In this document: positions 22,729-34,736 of the stretch, in pieces | Numbering within the stretch: position 1 is the stretch's first letter | Layout of the letters: each line of letters begins with the position of its first letter | Assembly: GCF_000321225.1 (NCBI RefSeq) | Contig: NW_004450380.1 | Location: 792,068 to 856,067, forward strand | Length of the DNA: 64,000 bases | Reading direction: 5' to 3' | Origin: Odobenus rosmarus divergens | Lineage: Eukaryota > Chordata > Mammalia > Carnivora > Odobenidae | Position numbers and translations under genes: made by a program | Notes under the pieces: generated by a model | What the model saw: the letters and a program-made list of their open reading frames with translations, nothing else | What the model was told of the DNA's origin: nothing | The model's database searches: none

Positions 22729-22830
22729 GAGCACCTGGCTGGCTCAATTGATAGAGCATGTGACTCTTGATCTTGGGGTCATGAGTTCAAGCCCCACGTT
22801 GGGCCTAGAGCTTATTCAGGAAAAATAAAA
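22729..22830 (+). mobile_element. Short tRNA-Lys-like SINE copy
   Basis: About 100 bp resembling tRNA-Lys (CTT anticodon context gactcttgatctt) with the 3' end ccccacgttgggc, followed by a short A-rich tail. Box A (TGGCTCAATTG, 22740-22750) and box B (GTTCAAGCC, 22785-22793) fit Pol III consensus. It lacks the usual CT-rich SINE body. Near-duplicate flanks ggaaatagg and gggaaataagg suggest retroposition. The acceptor arms pair poorly, so a working tRNA is unlikely. Confidence 0.8.
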
Positions 22831-22944
22831 GGGAAATAAGGTATTGATTTTTATCTAATTTAGGCATTCCATTTTGGGGGAATTAAGACTGTTCACTGTT
22901 TTTAGAGAAGTCCCTGAAAATAGAAGCCTGAAATCTTAACCTTT

Positions 22945-25692
22945 ATTTCACCATTTAAAAACAAAATAAGACAAAATATTGGCAGAGAGAATCCAACAAT
23001 ATTTTAAAAGAATTACACACTACAACCAAGTATGATTTATTCCAGGTATGTAAGACTGGTTCAACATTTAAAAATCAATTAATGTAACCCATCACATCAA
23101 TAGGCTAAGCAAGAAAAATCACATGATCATATCAATAGATGCAGAAAAAGCATTTGACAAAAATCCAACACCTATTCATGGTAAAAACTCTTAGTAAACT
23201 AGAAGTAGAGGAGAACTTCATCAACTTGATATAGAACATCTACAAAAACCTAGTGCTAGTATCATACTTGATGGTGAGAAGTTCAAAGCTTTCCCAAAAA
23301 GATCGGATATAAGGCAAGGATGTTCCCTCTCATCACTCCTTTTCAACATCATACTGGAAGTTTTAGCTAATGCAATAAGACAAAAAAGGAAATAAAGGGT
23401 CTAAAGATTGGGAAGGATGATATGAAATTGTCTTTGTTTGTAGATGACATGATCATCTATGTAGAAAAAAAACTGTTGGAACCAATAAGCAGTTACAGCA
23501 AGGTTACAGGATACAAGGTTAATATATGAAAATTAATCACTTTCCTACATACTAGCAATGAACAACTGGAATTTGAAATTAAAAACACACCACCATTTAC
23601 ATTAGGACCCCAGAAATTAAATGCTTAAGTATAACTCTAACAAAATATGTACAAGATTTATATGAGGAAAACTACAAAACTCTGATGAATGAAGCCAAAG
23701 AATTAATAAATGGAGAGATATTCCTTGTTCATAGATAAGAAGACTGAATATTATCAAGAGGTCAGTTCTTCCCAGCTTGACCTATAGATTTAATGTAATC
23801 CCAACTAAAATCCCAGTAAGTTATTTTGTGGATAGTGATGAACTGCTTCTGAAGTTTATATGGAGAGGCAAAAGACCCAGAATAGCCAACACAGTTTAAA
23901 TATAATGAAGGAGGAGAATGAAGTTGGAGGATTGGTCCTACCTGATTTCCAACTTACTATGAAGCTGGAGTAATCCAGACAGTGTGGTATTTGAGGAAGA
24001 ATCGACAAAGGGATCAGTGGGATGGAACAGAGAATGCAGAAATAAGCCCAAATTAATATAGTCAAATGATTTTTGATGAAAGAGCGAAGGCAATACAATG
24101 GAGCAAAGATAGTCTTTTCAACAAATGGTTCTGGAATAACTGGACATCTACATGCAAAAAAAAAAAAAAAACTAGGCACAGATCATATAGTTGACACAAA
24201 AATTAACTCAAAATGGACCACAAACCAAAATATAAAATATGAAACTTTCAAACTCCTAGAAGATAACCTAGATGACCTTGAGAATGGTGATGACTTTTTA
24301 GACACAACACAAAAGGCAAGATCCAGGAAGGAAATAATTGATAAGATAGACTTTATTGAAATGTAAAACTTCTGCTTTGAGAAAGGCAATGTCAAGAGAA
24401 TGAGAAGACAAGCCACAGACTGGAAGAAAATATTACATAGATGATAAAGGACTATTGTCCAAAATACTCAAAGAACTCTTAATGCTCAACAATAAGAAAA
24501 GAAACAACCCAATTAAAAAATGGGTCAAAGGGGCGCCTGGTTGGCTCAATCGTTAAGAGTCTGCCTTCGGCTCAGGTCATGATCCCAGAGTCCTGGGATC
24601 AAGCCCCGCATCTGGCTCCCTGCTCAGCGGGAAGTCTGCTTCTCCCTCTCCTACTCCCCCTGCTTGTGTTCCCTTTCTCACTGTGACTCTTTGTCAAATA
24701 AATAAAATCTTAAAAAAAAAAAATGGGTCAAAGACCTTAACAGACACCTCACCAAAGAAGAGATACAGATGACAAGTGAGCATATGAAAAATGCTCCACA
24801 TCATATGTCATCAGGGAAATACAAACTAAAACTACAATGAGATACCACTACACACCTGTTGGAGTTGTCAAAATCCAGAACACTGACACCATCAAGTGCC
24901 AGCAAGGATGTGGAGCAACAGGAACTCTCATTCACTGCTGGTGGGAATGCAAAATGGTACAGTCACTTTGGAAGACAGTTTGGCAGTTTCTTAGAAAACT
25001 AAACGTATGACCCAACAATCATGCTCCTTGGTATTTACCCAAAGGAGTTGAAAACTTATATCCACCCAAAAGCCTGTACAGAGATATCTATAAGTGACTT
25101 TATGCATAATTGCCAAAACTTGGAAACAACCAGATACCCTTCAGTAGGTGAATGGATAAACTGTGATACCACCAGACAGTGGAATAGTATCTAGCATTAA
25201 AGAGAAATGAGCTATCAGGCCTTGAAAAGACACGGAGGAACCTTAAGTGTTTATTACGAAGTGAAAGAAGCCAGTCTGAAAAGGCTACAAACTATGATTC
25301 CAAGTATATGACATTTTGGAAAAGACAAAACAATGGAGGCTGTAAAAAGGTCAGTGGTTGCCAAGGGTACGGGGGGAGGAGAACAGAGGATTTCTAGGGC
25401 AGTGAAAATACTCTATATGATACCATAATAGTGTCTACAAGTCATTATACATTTGTCTAAACCCATAAAATGAACAACACCAAGAATGAAGCCTAACGTA
25501 ACTATGGACTTGGGGTGATTGTGATGTGTCCCTGTAGGTTCATCACTTGTAACAGATGTACCACTCTAGAGGAGGATGCTGATGATGGGGGGTGGTCTGT
25601 GCATGTGTGAGGACAGGGGGTATATGAGAAGTTTCTGTGCCTTCCTCTCAGTTTTGCTGGGAGTCTTAAATTGCTCTAAAAAAAATCAATTA
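22945..25692 (+). mobile_element. L1 remnant: ORF2 part plus 3' UTR, sense
   Basis: A 5'-truncated L1. Reverse transcriptase coding text is visible at about 23100-23700: a [12 protein letters not shown] stretch near 23137 and a FVDDMI-like catalytic box near 23438. The ORF2 C-terminal part follows to about 24890, with the 3' UTR to 25692 (landmarks tggaaacaaccagataccct, gaagtgaaagaagccagtct, cacttgtaacagatgtacca). Frameshifts and stops break the frame throughout; the longest open piece, 24073-24366, is only 97 codons. No ORF1 is present. A SINE splits it at 24531-24717. The 3' UTR resembles the L1MA group, by memory. Confidence 0.95.
24531..24717 (+). mobile_element. Carnivore tRNA-Lys SINE inserted in L1 (sense)
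   Basis: Head gggcgcctggttggctcaat, body ctgctcagcgggaagtctgc, tail gtcaaataaataaaatctta. It is flanked by an exact 16-bp duplication aaaaaatgggtcaaag (24515-24530 and 24718-24733), which is L1 ORF2 text. The SINE is therefore younger than the L1, and the empty site can be read unambiguously. Confidence 0.98.
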
Positions 25693-25949
25693 AAAAAATG
25701 AAGCAATAAGTTGAATTTTACATTAAAAAAACCCAATTCCAAAAAATATCATGAAGCTATTTTTATGTTTTTTATTCTTACACATCAATTTAATTTCAAA
25801 TCTACATTATGAGCACATTTTGTTCCTGAACCATATTATGTTATTGGCCAATTGTGCCTTTTTTCCTATATAATTAATTCATTAAGGATTTAATTTATGT
25901 TAGTGAAGTTGCTGGCATTATTGGTTACATAGGAAAATTACTTTTATTT

Positions 25950-26545
25950 AGCTTTTTATTTTGAAATAATTTGACTTATAGACAAGTTACAAAAATAACT
26001 GAGAGTTCCCATATGCCCTTCACCCAGCCATGCTCCTGTGAGCAAGCATCTTACGTAACCACGATACAGTGATCTGACCTAGGAAATAAGCATCGATGCA
26101 ATACTAGGAACTCATCTCTAGACCTCATTAGGATTTCACTAGTTTTCCCCTAATATTCTAGTTCTGGTTCAAGATTCTATGTTGCATTTAGTTCTCATTT
26201 CTCTTTAGTTGTCTTTAGACACTTAAGAATTTCTCTCGGGGAGAAACCTGACCTGTGACAGTTCCTCACTTTTGATGAGAACTGCTCCATTGTTTGTAGA
26301 GTGGCTCAGTGTCAGTTTGTCTGAGGCATCCTCATGGTTAGGCTGAGATTGGGCATTTAGGGCAGGAATCCCACAGTGTTGTGTCCCTCTCTTGCACCGT
26401 GTTGACACACTGTGCCCTGTCACTGGTGATGTTGATTTTGATCACTTGGTCAAGGTGGTGTCTGCTGGATCTCTGCTCAAGAGAAGTTATTAAGTGCCTC
26501 GTGGGGAGACAGTTGGAGACCATGCAAATACCCTGTTTCTCAGAA
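25950..26545 (-). mobile_element. L1 3' region relic (antisense)
   Basis: Minus-strand L1 3' UTR. It begins after tttttattttgaaataattt, then cccatatgcccttcacccag, ttacgtaaccacgatacagt, aggatttcactagttttccc, tatgttgcatttagttctca, and ends near acttggtcaaggtggtgtct. This is the complement of a well-known old L1 end. It points opposite to the preceding L1. Confidence 0.8.
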
Positions 26546-26546
26546 G

Positions 26547-26914
26547 TTTTTTTTAAGAGATTTATTAATTGGGGCGCCTGGGTGGCTCAGTTGGTTGAGC
26601 GTCTGCCTTCAGCTCCGGTCATGATCCCAGGTTCCTGGCATAGAGCCCTACATCGGGCTTCGTGCTCGGCGGGAAGCCTGCTTCTCCCTCTGCCCCTCCC
26701 CCTGCTTGTACTCTCTCTCTCTCTCTCTCAAATAAATAAATAATTTTTAAAAAATTTATTTATTTTAGAGGGGGGTGGAGAGGGAGAGAATCTCAAGCAG
26801 ACTCGTGCTGAGCTCAGAGCCTGGCGTGGGTCTCAATCTCACAACCCTGAGATCACGACCTGAGCTGAAGCCACAATTCAGACGCCCAACCGACTGAGCC
26901 ACCCAGGTACCCCC
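26547..26914 (-). mobile_element. Carnivore SINE (antisense), split by another SINE
   Basis: The tail complement is at 26547-26570 (ttttaagagatttattaatt). The body and head complement resume at about 26751-26914, ending gccacccaggtacccc. A sense SINE sits in the T-rich tail between them. The body (caagcagactcgtgctgagc) is of the older type. Confidence 0.92.
26571..26750 (+). mobile_element. Carnivore tRNA-Lys SINE nested in a SINE tail (sense)
   Basis: Head ggggcgcctgggtggctcag, body tgctcggcgggaagcctgct, tail caaataaataaataat. It entered the T-rich tail of the antisense SINE, so the two face each other at their A/T tails. No clean target-site duplication can be delimited in this low-complexity site. 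Confidence 0.95.
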
Positions 26915-26924
26915 TCTCATCATA

Positions 26925-26990
26925 TTTTTTAATAGACTTTATCTTTTAGAATAGTTTTCGGTTCAGGAAAATTGCTTTAAAAATAAACTT
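26925..26990 (-). mobile_element. L1 3' end fragment (antisense)
   Basis: tttttaatagactttatctt, ttagaatagttttcggttca and gga follow the complemented end of another old L1 type. Very short. Confidence 0.55.
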
Positions 26991-28270
26991 TATATTAAAA
27001 AATTTAAAGATATACCTCAAATAAAATTTGTTACTTTAAAAATCCCTCTTAATCATATCGTGTAAAAACTATGAAATAATTTAACTGATCCCTAAGGGGA
27101 TTCATAAAGGTATGTATTTCTGTGAAAGGCTTTGAGAATCAGATGAATTTGGAGATGCTGAGGTAGACAGAGCAGAGGAGAGACCAAGCTTGAGCCAGGA
27201 GGAATCCTGGTCTAGAAGAGGGTCACCTCCTGCAGCTCAGCAGTGGCTTGAGAGGAGGATATGAGCTGATAAATGCGACTTTCTGAATAGAGCACTGGTA
27301 AAGTGAGCTGAGGGCAGAAATGGTTTGTTTTCTGTTTATCGGGCATCCATTTGTTGCCAGTCACAGTACTAGGCTGGGGGGTACAAAGATGAAAAGGGTC
27401 TACCCCTCGGCCTCTCTCCCCTGGTTGCAGGCTCCCTCTCTGTTTGGGCTGATGGGGCTCCCGAGCAGCTGTGACATCACCCACCATCTCCTTGTAGGTC
27501 CCTCCTGCCACTCTTGTACCTCCAGAAACCCCACAGGCAAGAAGGAGGGGTGCTCTGGGGGACTCGCCTCCATTGGCAGCCTGGGCAAGAAATGGTTGCC
27601 CTGGAGGGTGTGTTTGATCTCTTGTTGTCTCTGATTTGTGTAAACCAGAAGTCTGTTGATGTTAGATTTGGGTGCATAGTCATAAAACTTTCCCTGTCCC
27701 TGAGGAAATGTTTTGAGTGGATCTTTCCTCATTTAGAAGAGTAGTCAAAGTATAAACCAAAGTGCTCTGGGTCGTGATTTATGGAGAATCAGTAAATCAG
27801 TAATTTACTGAGAATGCTAGCACAGCGTTCCACTGGCTTCCACCCCTTGCCAGTCTCCCCTGATCCTGCATGAGCTCCAGCAGTTTGACTTCCCATGATT
27901 TGGCGGGGGCGAAGGACATTTAGTTATTACTGCATCATCAGTGTCATGCTGAGGTCATCTGGGTTTTTAATGCCGCTATTCTTGCTTTTAATTATAAAAT
28001 GCTCTTAATTTAGCTTCATGGTAATTAATTTCATTTGTCCTACATTGTTTTGTTAACCTCTGAGGAGTGCGATATTATATACTTGGTTCAGCAATGTATC
28101 AGTTTCTCAAAAACTATGTTGCAAGTCCTATGTGAATTGTAATTCACGAGTAAATCATTTGCATCTCTTTTGCTAAACCAAATGTATATATGATCCCCAC
28201 CTCTGGTCTCCCCTGGCCCTGCTTTAGAGAGTCACTCCTTTGGTAATGTGCTGCTTGTGAATTTGGTGTT
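26990..28270. other. Intronic tract without named element
   Basis: I see no gene and no young repeat. The overlapping short open frames on both strands at 27212-27744 share one GC-richer stretch and show no domain. Confidence 0.5.
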
Positions 28271-28491
28271 TTGTTGTTGTTGTTGTTGAGAGAGAGAGAG
28301 TGTGGACATGCACCCATGTGTGGGAAGGTCCAAGGGAGGGGCAAGGGGAGAGGGAGAGAGAGAATCTTAAGCAGGCTCCACACCCGCCCAGCGCAGAGCC
28401 GAACATGGGGCTCCATCTCACAACCTTGAGATCCTAACCTGATCTGAAATCAAGAGTCGGAGGCTCAACAAACTGAGCCACCCAGGCGCCC
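28271..28491 (-). mobile_element. Carnivore tRNA-Lys SINE, older body, with (TTG)n tail
   Basis: The A tail complement has become a (ttg)6 microsatellite at 28271-28288, followed by a GA tract, ttaagcaggctccacacccg body and gagccacccaggcgccc head complement. Flanks gtgaatttggtgttttg and gggaatctgtatttttg suggest a decayed duplication. Confidence 0.93.
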
Positions 28492-29239
28492 TGGGAATCT
28501 GTATTTTTGGGTAACTGACAACATACTAGTAAAAGTAAATTAACATAATTGCTATGTTATTTTAGATTTATGTGCCATTATTTTGTAATATAAAATTATA
28601 GATGATAAGTAATCCATATGTTGCTAGGAACCAAGCTCATTGCAACTTGTTTATCTTGAAATGCTTCTTGGTTATCTCTAGCTTTCATGTTACTGGACCG
28701 TGGAAGTGTAGGGATTAGGTAGGCTGCCTCCCCTAAGGGCTCTAAGGACAAACCATCTGAGAGTATCGTGTAGAGGAAAGGAGGAAGCCACAAAAACCAG
28801 GAACAGCTTAGAAAGTTTGACCCTTTCCCCCCAAATTATACCAAAATTATAAGCCAAGTGGGGTTAACAAGCAATCTCTTTAAAATCCAATTATTCCATG
28901 TACTATTGACAAGTCCCTAAGAGGACTAGAAGCTAGGTTCGAGTATATTTTAATGGGAAGACCTGAAGTCAGATTTCTTTCCTCCTAACAACGGGGGAGG
29001 TTCTAACTGTGGGAATTAGAATTTTGATCTGGGAGTGGATAATAAGCTATGAAAGCAGCCTGTCCAGACACTATAGTTGGAACAAGGCAAACACTATCAT
29101 AAATAATCACCTGAGAGTAGATTAAATGGAAAGATACCCAATGAAAGAGAGTATGGAAAATGCCAAAGACATTTTAATATATAATTCACACTTCTTTCTA
29201 AAATAGTCCCAATGTCCAAGAAAAGGAAGAAGACTCCCT

Positions 29240-29335
29240 TTCACTTATTCATCAAATATTTATTGAGTGTTGATTATGTAGCATGTGCTGGATGAGCAGA
29301 CAGACATCCCTGCCCTTATGCTTTAAGCTGCCTTC
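29240..29335 (+). repeat. Ancient repeat (family not named)
   Basis: ttcatcaaatatttattgag, tgttgattatgtagcatgtg and catccctgcccttatgcttt have the order of the common old repeat noted at 20056. Confidence 0.45.
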
Positions 29336-29384
29336 AGGTTCTAGTTCTCTGCTAGTAAGACCTAGAACTTTAGTAAAGAGACCA

Positions 29385-29612
29385 TGTATAGTCGTTAGGA
29401 GCATGCACCCTAGAACCAGGCTCTCTGGGTTTTCCTAGTTTACCACTTCCTAGCCATGTGGTCATAAGCAAATTCCTTAAATCTTACATTTCTCTATCTG
29501 AAAAATGCAACCTTAGAGCGATGTGATAATTGCCTAAAATAATCCATGAATACTCTTTAAAACAGTGCCTGGCACAGACTTAGTGCTCGACAAAAGTTTC
29601 ATATTATTATTC
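29385..29612 (+). repeat. MIR, nearly full length
   Basis: Sense MIR with a clear order: gttaggagcatgcaccctag, aaccaggctctctgggtttt, ccacttcctagccatgtggt, aattccttaaatcttacatt, acagtgcctggcacagactt. Confidence 0.85.
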
Positions 29613-30749
29613 ACTCAATATCCTTCATTCAATGTATTTATCAGCCCATTAACACACGCCGGGCTCTGTTCCAGATTCTGAGGGTGCAACGGGAACTTCA
29701 GAGGCTAACATTCTAGAAGGTGGTTTATTTACATCATGGGTTAAATGGGATCTCGTGAGCTAGTCTGTGAAACAAAACACCATGTTTACATAAGGTTATT
29801 TCTGTGGGAACACCCCTTCTGAATTTTCTAACCCTGATTTATGGAACAACATTTTGGACCATACTTGGGAAAGGCCTAAGGTAATCTTAAGTGCCTGCGA
29901 GTATGTGAATATGTGTGTGTTTATGTGTATATGTCCTCTGTTCAGTGGTGAAAGTTTTTAATACGAGCCCCAAATCAGATTTCAAGAGGGATGCATTTAC
30001 CTACTTGGTTAAAAACGTCATATTTTCAGCATAGTTGGGAGTGAGGAGCACAAAGACAAACAAACAAAAGCTAACAGATTTTAACTTCTATTCCTCGGTG
30101 GGAAGTTGTTATAAAAAAAAATTTTTTTAAAGAAAAAACTCTAAGAACATAAAGTAGTAGGAAATGGCTAATGCTTTTTTGGAGACAAATAGTTTAGCAA
30201 ACCAACTATTACCAGCCAGTCTTAATATTCTTATAATGTTTATTATTTTTTATTTTTCCACAATTAAGTCTGGAAATAAAAAATATTCAATTAAAAATAA
30301 GTACCAAACATATGTTCAAATTGTACCAAGAACCACTAGAGGTGATGAGCATTGAACACTCCTTGGACAGAGCTTTTGCTAAAAAGGGCAGGCAAATTTC
30401 TGTTCTTATGTTAGAGGACAGAAAGTATATTTCCATGCTTAAAATCCCTAAACATTTCTTCCATAAATCCGACGTAAATCACTCTGAGTGAGTTCACTCT
30501 TTAAAGCCAAATTTCTCTCTCTGGTTTTATTGTTTAGGTAGATTAAGAACTTCTGATTAACATTTTCATTATCTTAACCCTTATGATTTAAAATTTAATT
30601 TAGCACTTTTAAGTTAAATAGGATTTTTCATTTCTGTAGTCATGTTTGTTGCTGTGCCATAAACTGTAATTTTAAAACATTGAATTGTTAAGTGTGAAAA
30701 CCTATACTAGATTGCCTGGCTTGAGCTCTGTGTGGTATCTTCTAGCTTA

Positions 30750-32040
30750 TTAATATATCCTCATATTTATTAACATTTATTACGCATTGAGCATACAAAA
30801 GTAAAAAGCCATGATCTCTACCCTTAAGGAGCTTCCAGACCCACAAGGGAAGCACGTAGTGATCACAGTCAATAATCTGCTCTGGTGGGATTCACGGAGG
30901 ATGCTCTGGGAGCGCATCAGACTGACACCTTACCCAGGTTTAGAGGGACAGGGTACCATTCCTTAGGGAAATAATTCCTGACTGAATCCTGACAAGGAGT
31001 AGAAGTGATCTTCACGGAGAGAAAGAAGTACATGTTTAAAGGTCCTGGGGATCAAGGAGAACATGGTCTCTTCAAGAACGACACCATGGCTTTAAAATCA
31101 AATGGGAGATTGATGAGTAGATGAGGAGTCTGTAAGCAGGGTCAGATCTTCCCGTTCACTTCCTGTCTCTCCTTCCGGGCCCCCACTTACACGTTGGTCT
31201 GACCATCTGAGGTTGTCCTTCAGCTCTTCGGTGCACTGTTCCAGGCTCTCCCCCACAACTCCTTTCTCTCTTCTTTGTAGTTCACTTTGGATCCTTTCTA
31301 TTAGCCAGTCTTCAAATTTAATGATTTCCCCACTCTGTTGAGTTCATTCTGCCAATGGGCCCATCAAATGTATTCTGTGTGCTTGTTTGTTTGTTTGTTT
31401 GACTGTCATCATGGCTTATGATGGGGATGGGGACGGGACCCCCTGCTGCTTCCTCAGGGTCAGATGCAGTTGTATGCTGGAGCTGACTTATTACATTTTT
31501 AGAAACGTATGGGGCATTCAACATCATGTTGGTAGTTTTAAATTGACCATGACAGAAGGTTTCACATCAGAGAAATTGGCAGACATCATGAAACAGGACC
31601 TCTTTGCCCCAAGAGAGCTTCATTTCAAACATTTGCCATCTCACCACTGAGGGATTTTACTCAGTAAAAATGTATCTATTCCTCTGGCCAGGTGCACAAA
31701 GTTTCCACCCATCTTCCAGGAGAAGGTAGCTTTTGCTTTTCACCTTCCCCCAGGACATTTATCTGGTTATCTTGCAACCTCAGCTCTGATTGGCTCAAGA
31801 AAAAGTACGGTTTTGTTGATTATCTAACTTCTTTCTCCTTGTTAAGGTAAGAGTTATGTTCATGTGTGGCACCCTACATCCTAAGAGGAAGTAGAACCCT
31901 CAGCAATTAGGGCTAGAAGAGTCTTTCTCTTGAATCATGTAAAACATAAGTCTGGAGTTTATTCTGAGCACTGTGAGAGGGGGGGTCTTTGAAGGCTTTC
32001 CAGCAGGGAGACACAGTTCTGTGATGTTAACCTTTTAAAC
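30750..32040 (+). repeat. Ancient repeat (family not named), interrupted
   Basis: One part at 30750-31145 (aacatttattacgcattgag, aaggagcttccagacccaca, aaatgggagattgatgagta) and a possible continuation at 31945-32040 (agtttattctgagcactgtg, cagcagggagacacagttct). Between them lie an L1-like antisense fragment (31230-31390) and unassigned text. Confidence 0.45.
31230..31390 (-). mobile_element. L1 coding-region fragment (antisense)
   Basis: ttcaaatttaatgatttccc, ctctgttgagttcattctgc and gggcccatcaaatgtattct match the cadence of complemented L1 open-frame text. No intact reading frame. A short (GTTT)n run follows at 31383-31400. Confidence 0.55.
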
Positions 32041-32849
32041 ATGGTGATGTCTACCTCCTACTTGCTCAGCCAGAGCGGCCCCCTGATCGCTTTCTGCTCG
32101 GCATTGCCCATCTTTCATGTGGTAGCTTGTTTCTAGGTCCTGAGCTCATTGATTCCTTTCACTAGTCATTTCTTTGCATTATCAGACTACTTCCATTCCT
32201 ATAACTTATTCCTCTGGTGTGTATCTTTCTCTGTCCGTTTTTAGATATGTTAATTACCCAAGTGGGTGATACCTGTGAAGATTTGGCCAATCCCTTCATT
32301 TCCATTGTTTTAGAACCTGAGCAAGAATTAAGGGAGAAAGTTTGTTTGGCTTCAGTCCCAGGGCAGTGAGAGTGAGGGAAAGGAAGGTGAGGCACGGAAG
32401 AATGGAGAACAGTATAGGACAGTGTGTTATCCTACTGCTGACTGGTTCATGATAAGCCACAGAGACACAACCACAGAGATGTTTCTGGATAAGCCTGTTA
32501 CAAAGAAACTGCCTCCACATGGCCCACTGGAGGGAGGAAGAGAGAAGGGATTATATCTGCCCAGGTTCCAGAATTTTCCCCATGGGAGAAATTCACCTGA
32601 CTTTTAGACTTAATTAACCCATCCTTTCAGCAGCCACTTCAGAAGCCGAATCCTGAATTCTAGGGTTGGGCGTGGCATTTGACTCCAAGTGGCAGGAGGA
32701 ACCCATCACTTGAGGTGTGGGCAGTGTAACTCAGGTGGCAGACTGATTTCTATCTTTCACTTTCTCCATTAATTTGTAAGCTTATTGCCAAAAGGCGTCA
32801 TGTCTTCTGTGGAAACAACAAATTATAATAAGAAAAGAACAGTAGCTAA

Positions 32850-33060
32850 GGAGCAAAAGTTCACGGTTGATGTCACCTGCCAACATAGGATTTTGGACAG
32901 GCCAAATAAACTCTATTGGGCTCAACTTCCTTATCCATGGAATGGGGATTAAAGACCACGCAGAATAGTTATGAGGATGAAATCAGATCTTAGGTATAAA
33001 AATTGGCGGGGCTGGGGGGAAATGCACTATATAAATATAGTATAGCATTATTATTCAGTC
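32850..33060 (+). repeat. MIR relic
   Basis: ctcaacttccttatccatgg, aatggggattaaagaccacg and tagttatgaggatgaaatca match the MIR 3' half in sense; the head is diverged. Confidence 0.7.
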
Positions 33061-33234
33061 AACCGTCTTACCGTCATGGCATCATGGAATCACAGTGTTT
33101 GTTAGGGAGCTGGGCCTTGGTGATCTCTGATGCAAGACTGCAGTTTTATAATTAAAGAATCTGCAGCAGAGAGGCCATATGGAATGTGACTATTAGATCA
33201 ATGCTATTAAGATAGTATTCTTGTCTTCTGTTTT

Positions 33235-33312
33235 TTAGAGGGGCAAACAGGCTCTAAGAGGTTATGTGACTTACCATGGTCACCATTTGCACTCAGCTGA
33301 TACATGGCAACA
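33235..33312 (-). repeat. MIR-like antisense fragment
   Basis: gaggggcaaacaggctctaa and gaggttatgtgacttaccat resemble the complemented MIR core. Short. Confidence 0.5.
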
Positions 33313-33635
33313 GGGCCAGTCTGGGGAATGCAGGACCATCTGATGCCAGAGCCCACACCTTCACTGGGTACACCACAGCATCTCCCCAAGTGGCCCCAGC
33401 CAGCCGGCATCCGAGCTGGGCCTGGACTCCAGGACCCCCCCCGAGTCCCGAGCTCTGAAGCTCCCCGGCACATTTTCCCATTCCAAACCCAGGAGTGATA
33501 GTGTGGCATCTGAGTCAAATTCTCTGCTAGGGGCTCCTTGGGCTAATGTGCCTTAGAGACCTCCCACCCCCCCCCCACCCGTTACAGCCAGACTAAATGA
33601 GCTTTTGAAAAGATTTTTTAATTACCAATACAGCA

Positions 33636-33870
33636 TATGGTGCCTAGTGGTTAAGAACATGCAGTTTCTGGAGCCTTCTGCCTGGGTTCTAATCCCAGCC
33701 CCAGTGCTGAACAGGCTGTCACTCCTCTCCCGGGCAAGTCACTCCACCCTCAGTGACTCAGCCTCCTCATCCACAACAGGAGGGAAGAAAGGTTCCCACC
33801 TCCTCGGGTTGTTGGGAGACCGAAAGGAGCTTCGAGTCCGCTGCTGCAATATATGTTTTCGTTAAATAAA
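33636..33870 (+). repeat. MIR, nearly full length
   Basis: gtgcctagtggttaagaaca, gagccttctgcctgggttct, cgggcaagtcactccaccct, tcagcctcctcatccacaac and cctcgggttgttgggagacc give the full sense MIR order. Confidence 0.85.
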
Positions 33871-34703
33871 ATAACTCATTCCTGGGTCTTATTTTGCAAT
33901 TCAAATGAAATAGTGTATCATCATTCAATGAAAAATAAATCAAAGGAAAAGAAAAACACAAAATAGCAGGTCTCCCTTTGAAACTAAATAGGATCTGCTG
34001 GTAGGATGGCCAGACCTCACTTCTTTTCGGGAAATACTCCACTTTTCGGGAAATACTCTGTAGGGTTTTGTTCGATGGCAGACCTTTCCCGCTGACTTGG
34101 GAAGGGCAGTTCAGTTTGGGGGTCGGAGAGCCCGCCAGGCAGTCCCAGGAAAGTGGGGGCTCTCAGCCTGGCAGGTGGGACTCGTGCAGCCAAGCCTTGT
34201 GTGTGGCCCTTTGGGCATGATGCTTCTGTGCTCTTGACGTGGCACAAAAGACTGAACTCTAGAATCAGTCAAACATATGAATGGACCCCTTTGTGGAATT
34301 CCATGTTGTTTTTAGCATTTCTTTGGTAATTTTGAGCACAATAACTTCTGAGGTGATTCCACCAGGAACAAGGCCTTTAGACCTTTTAAAGTGTTTTCCT
34401 CTGTTTAGTGGAAGTTGTACATTGAGGGGGCAGAAGGGAAGCAGTTTGATGCATTGTTCTCACTATGGATAACATGCGGACTGCTGGCCGTGGCAGTTTA
34501 ACAGATTAAAGAGAAGGGTCTGGGGATGATATCCTGATGATACACCATGATATTTTCTGGACTTTCATTTTCTAGAAACTAATTCGTTTAAAAAATTACT
34601 GCTGTCCTTGAAATATTTGTGTTTGTGTGAACATGAGCAAAGCTATTTTCTTCTTATCATCCATGAAAAGCATGCAAGAGTTTAAAGAGGAGGTATTTTA
34701 AAG

Positions 34704-34705
34704 AT

Positions 34706-34736
<31 letters not shown>

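Noticed and set aside
22729..22802. Functional tRNA-Lys gene
   Set aside because: Pol III boxes and a CTT anticodon context are present, but the acceptor arms pair poorly and an A-rich tail with near-duplicate flanks points to a retroposed tRNA-like SINE.
24073..24366. Independent 97-codon gene
   Set aside because: It is the open remnant of L1 ORF2; flanking text is L1 on both sides.
26381..26743. 120-codon plus-strand frame
   Set aside because: Composed of antisense L1 relic plus a carnivore SINE; the frame is a repeat read-through.
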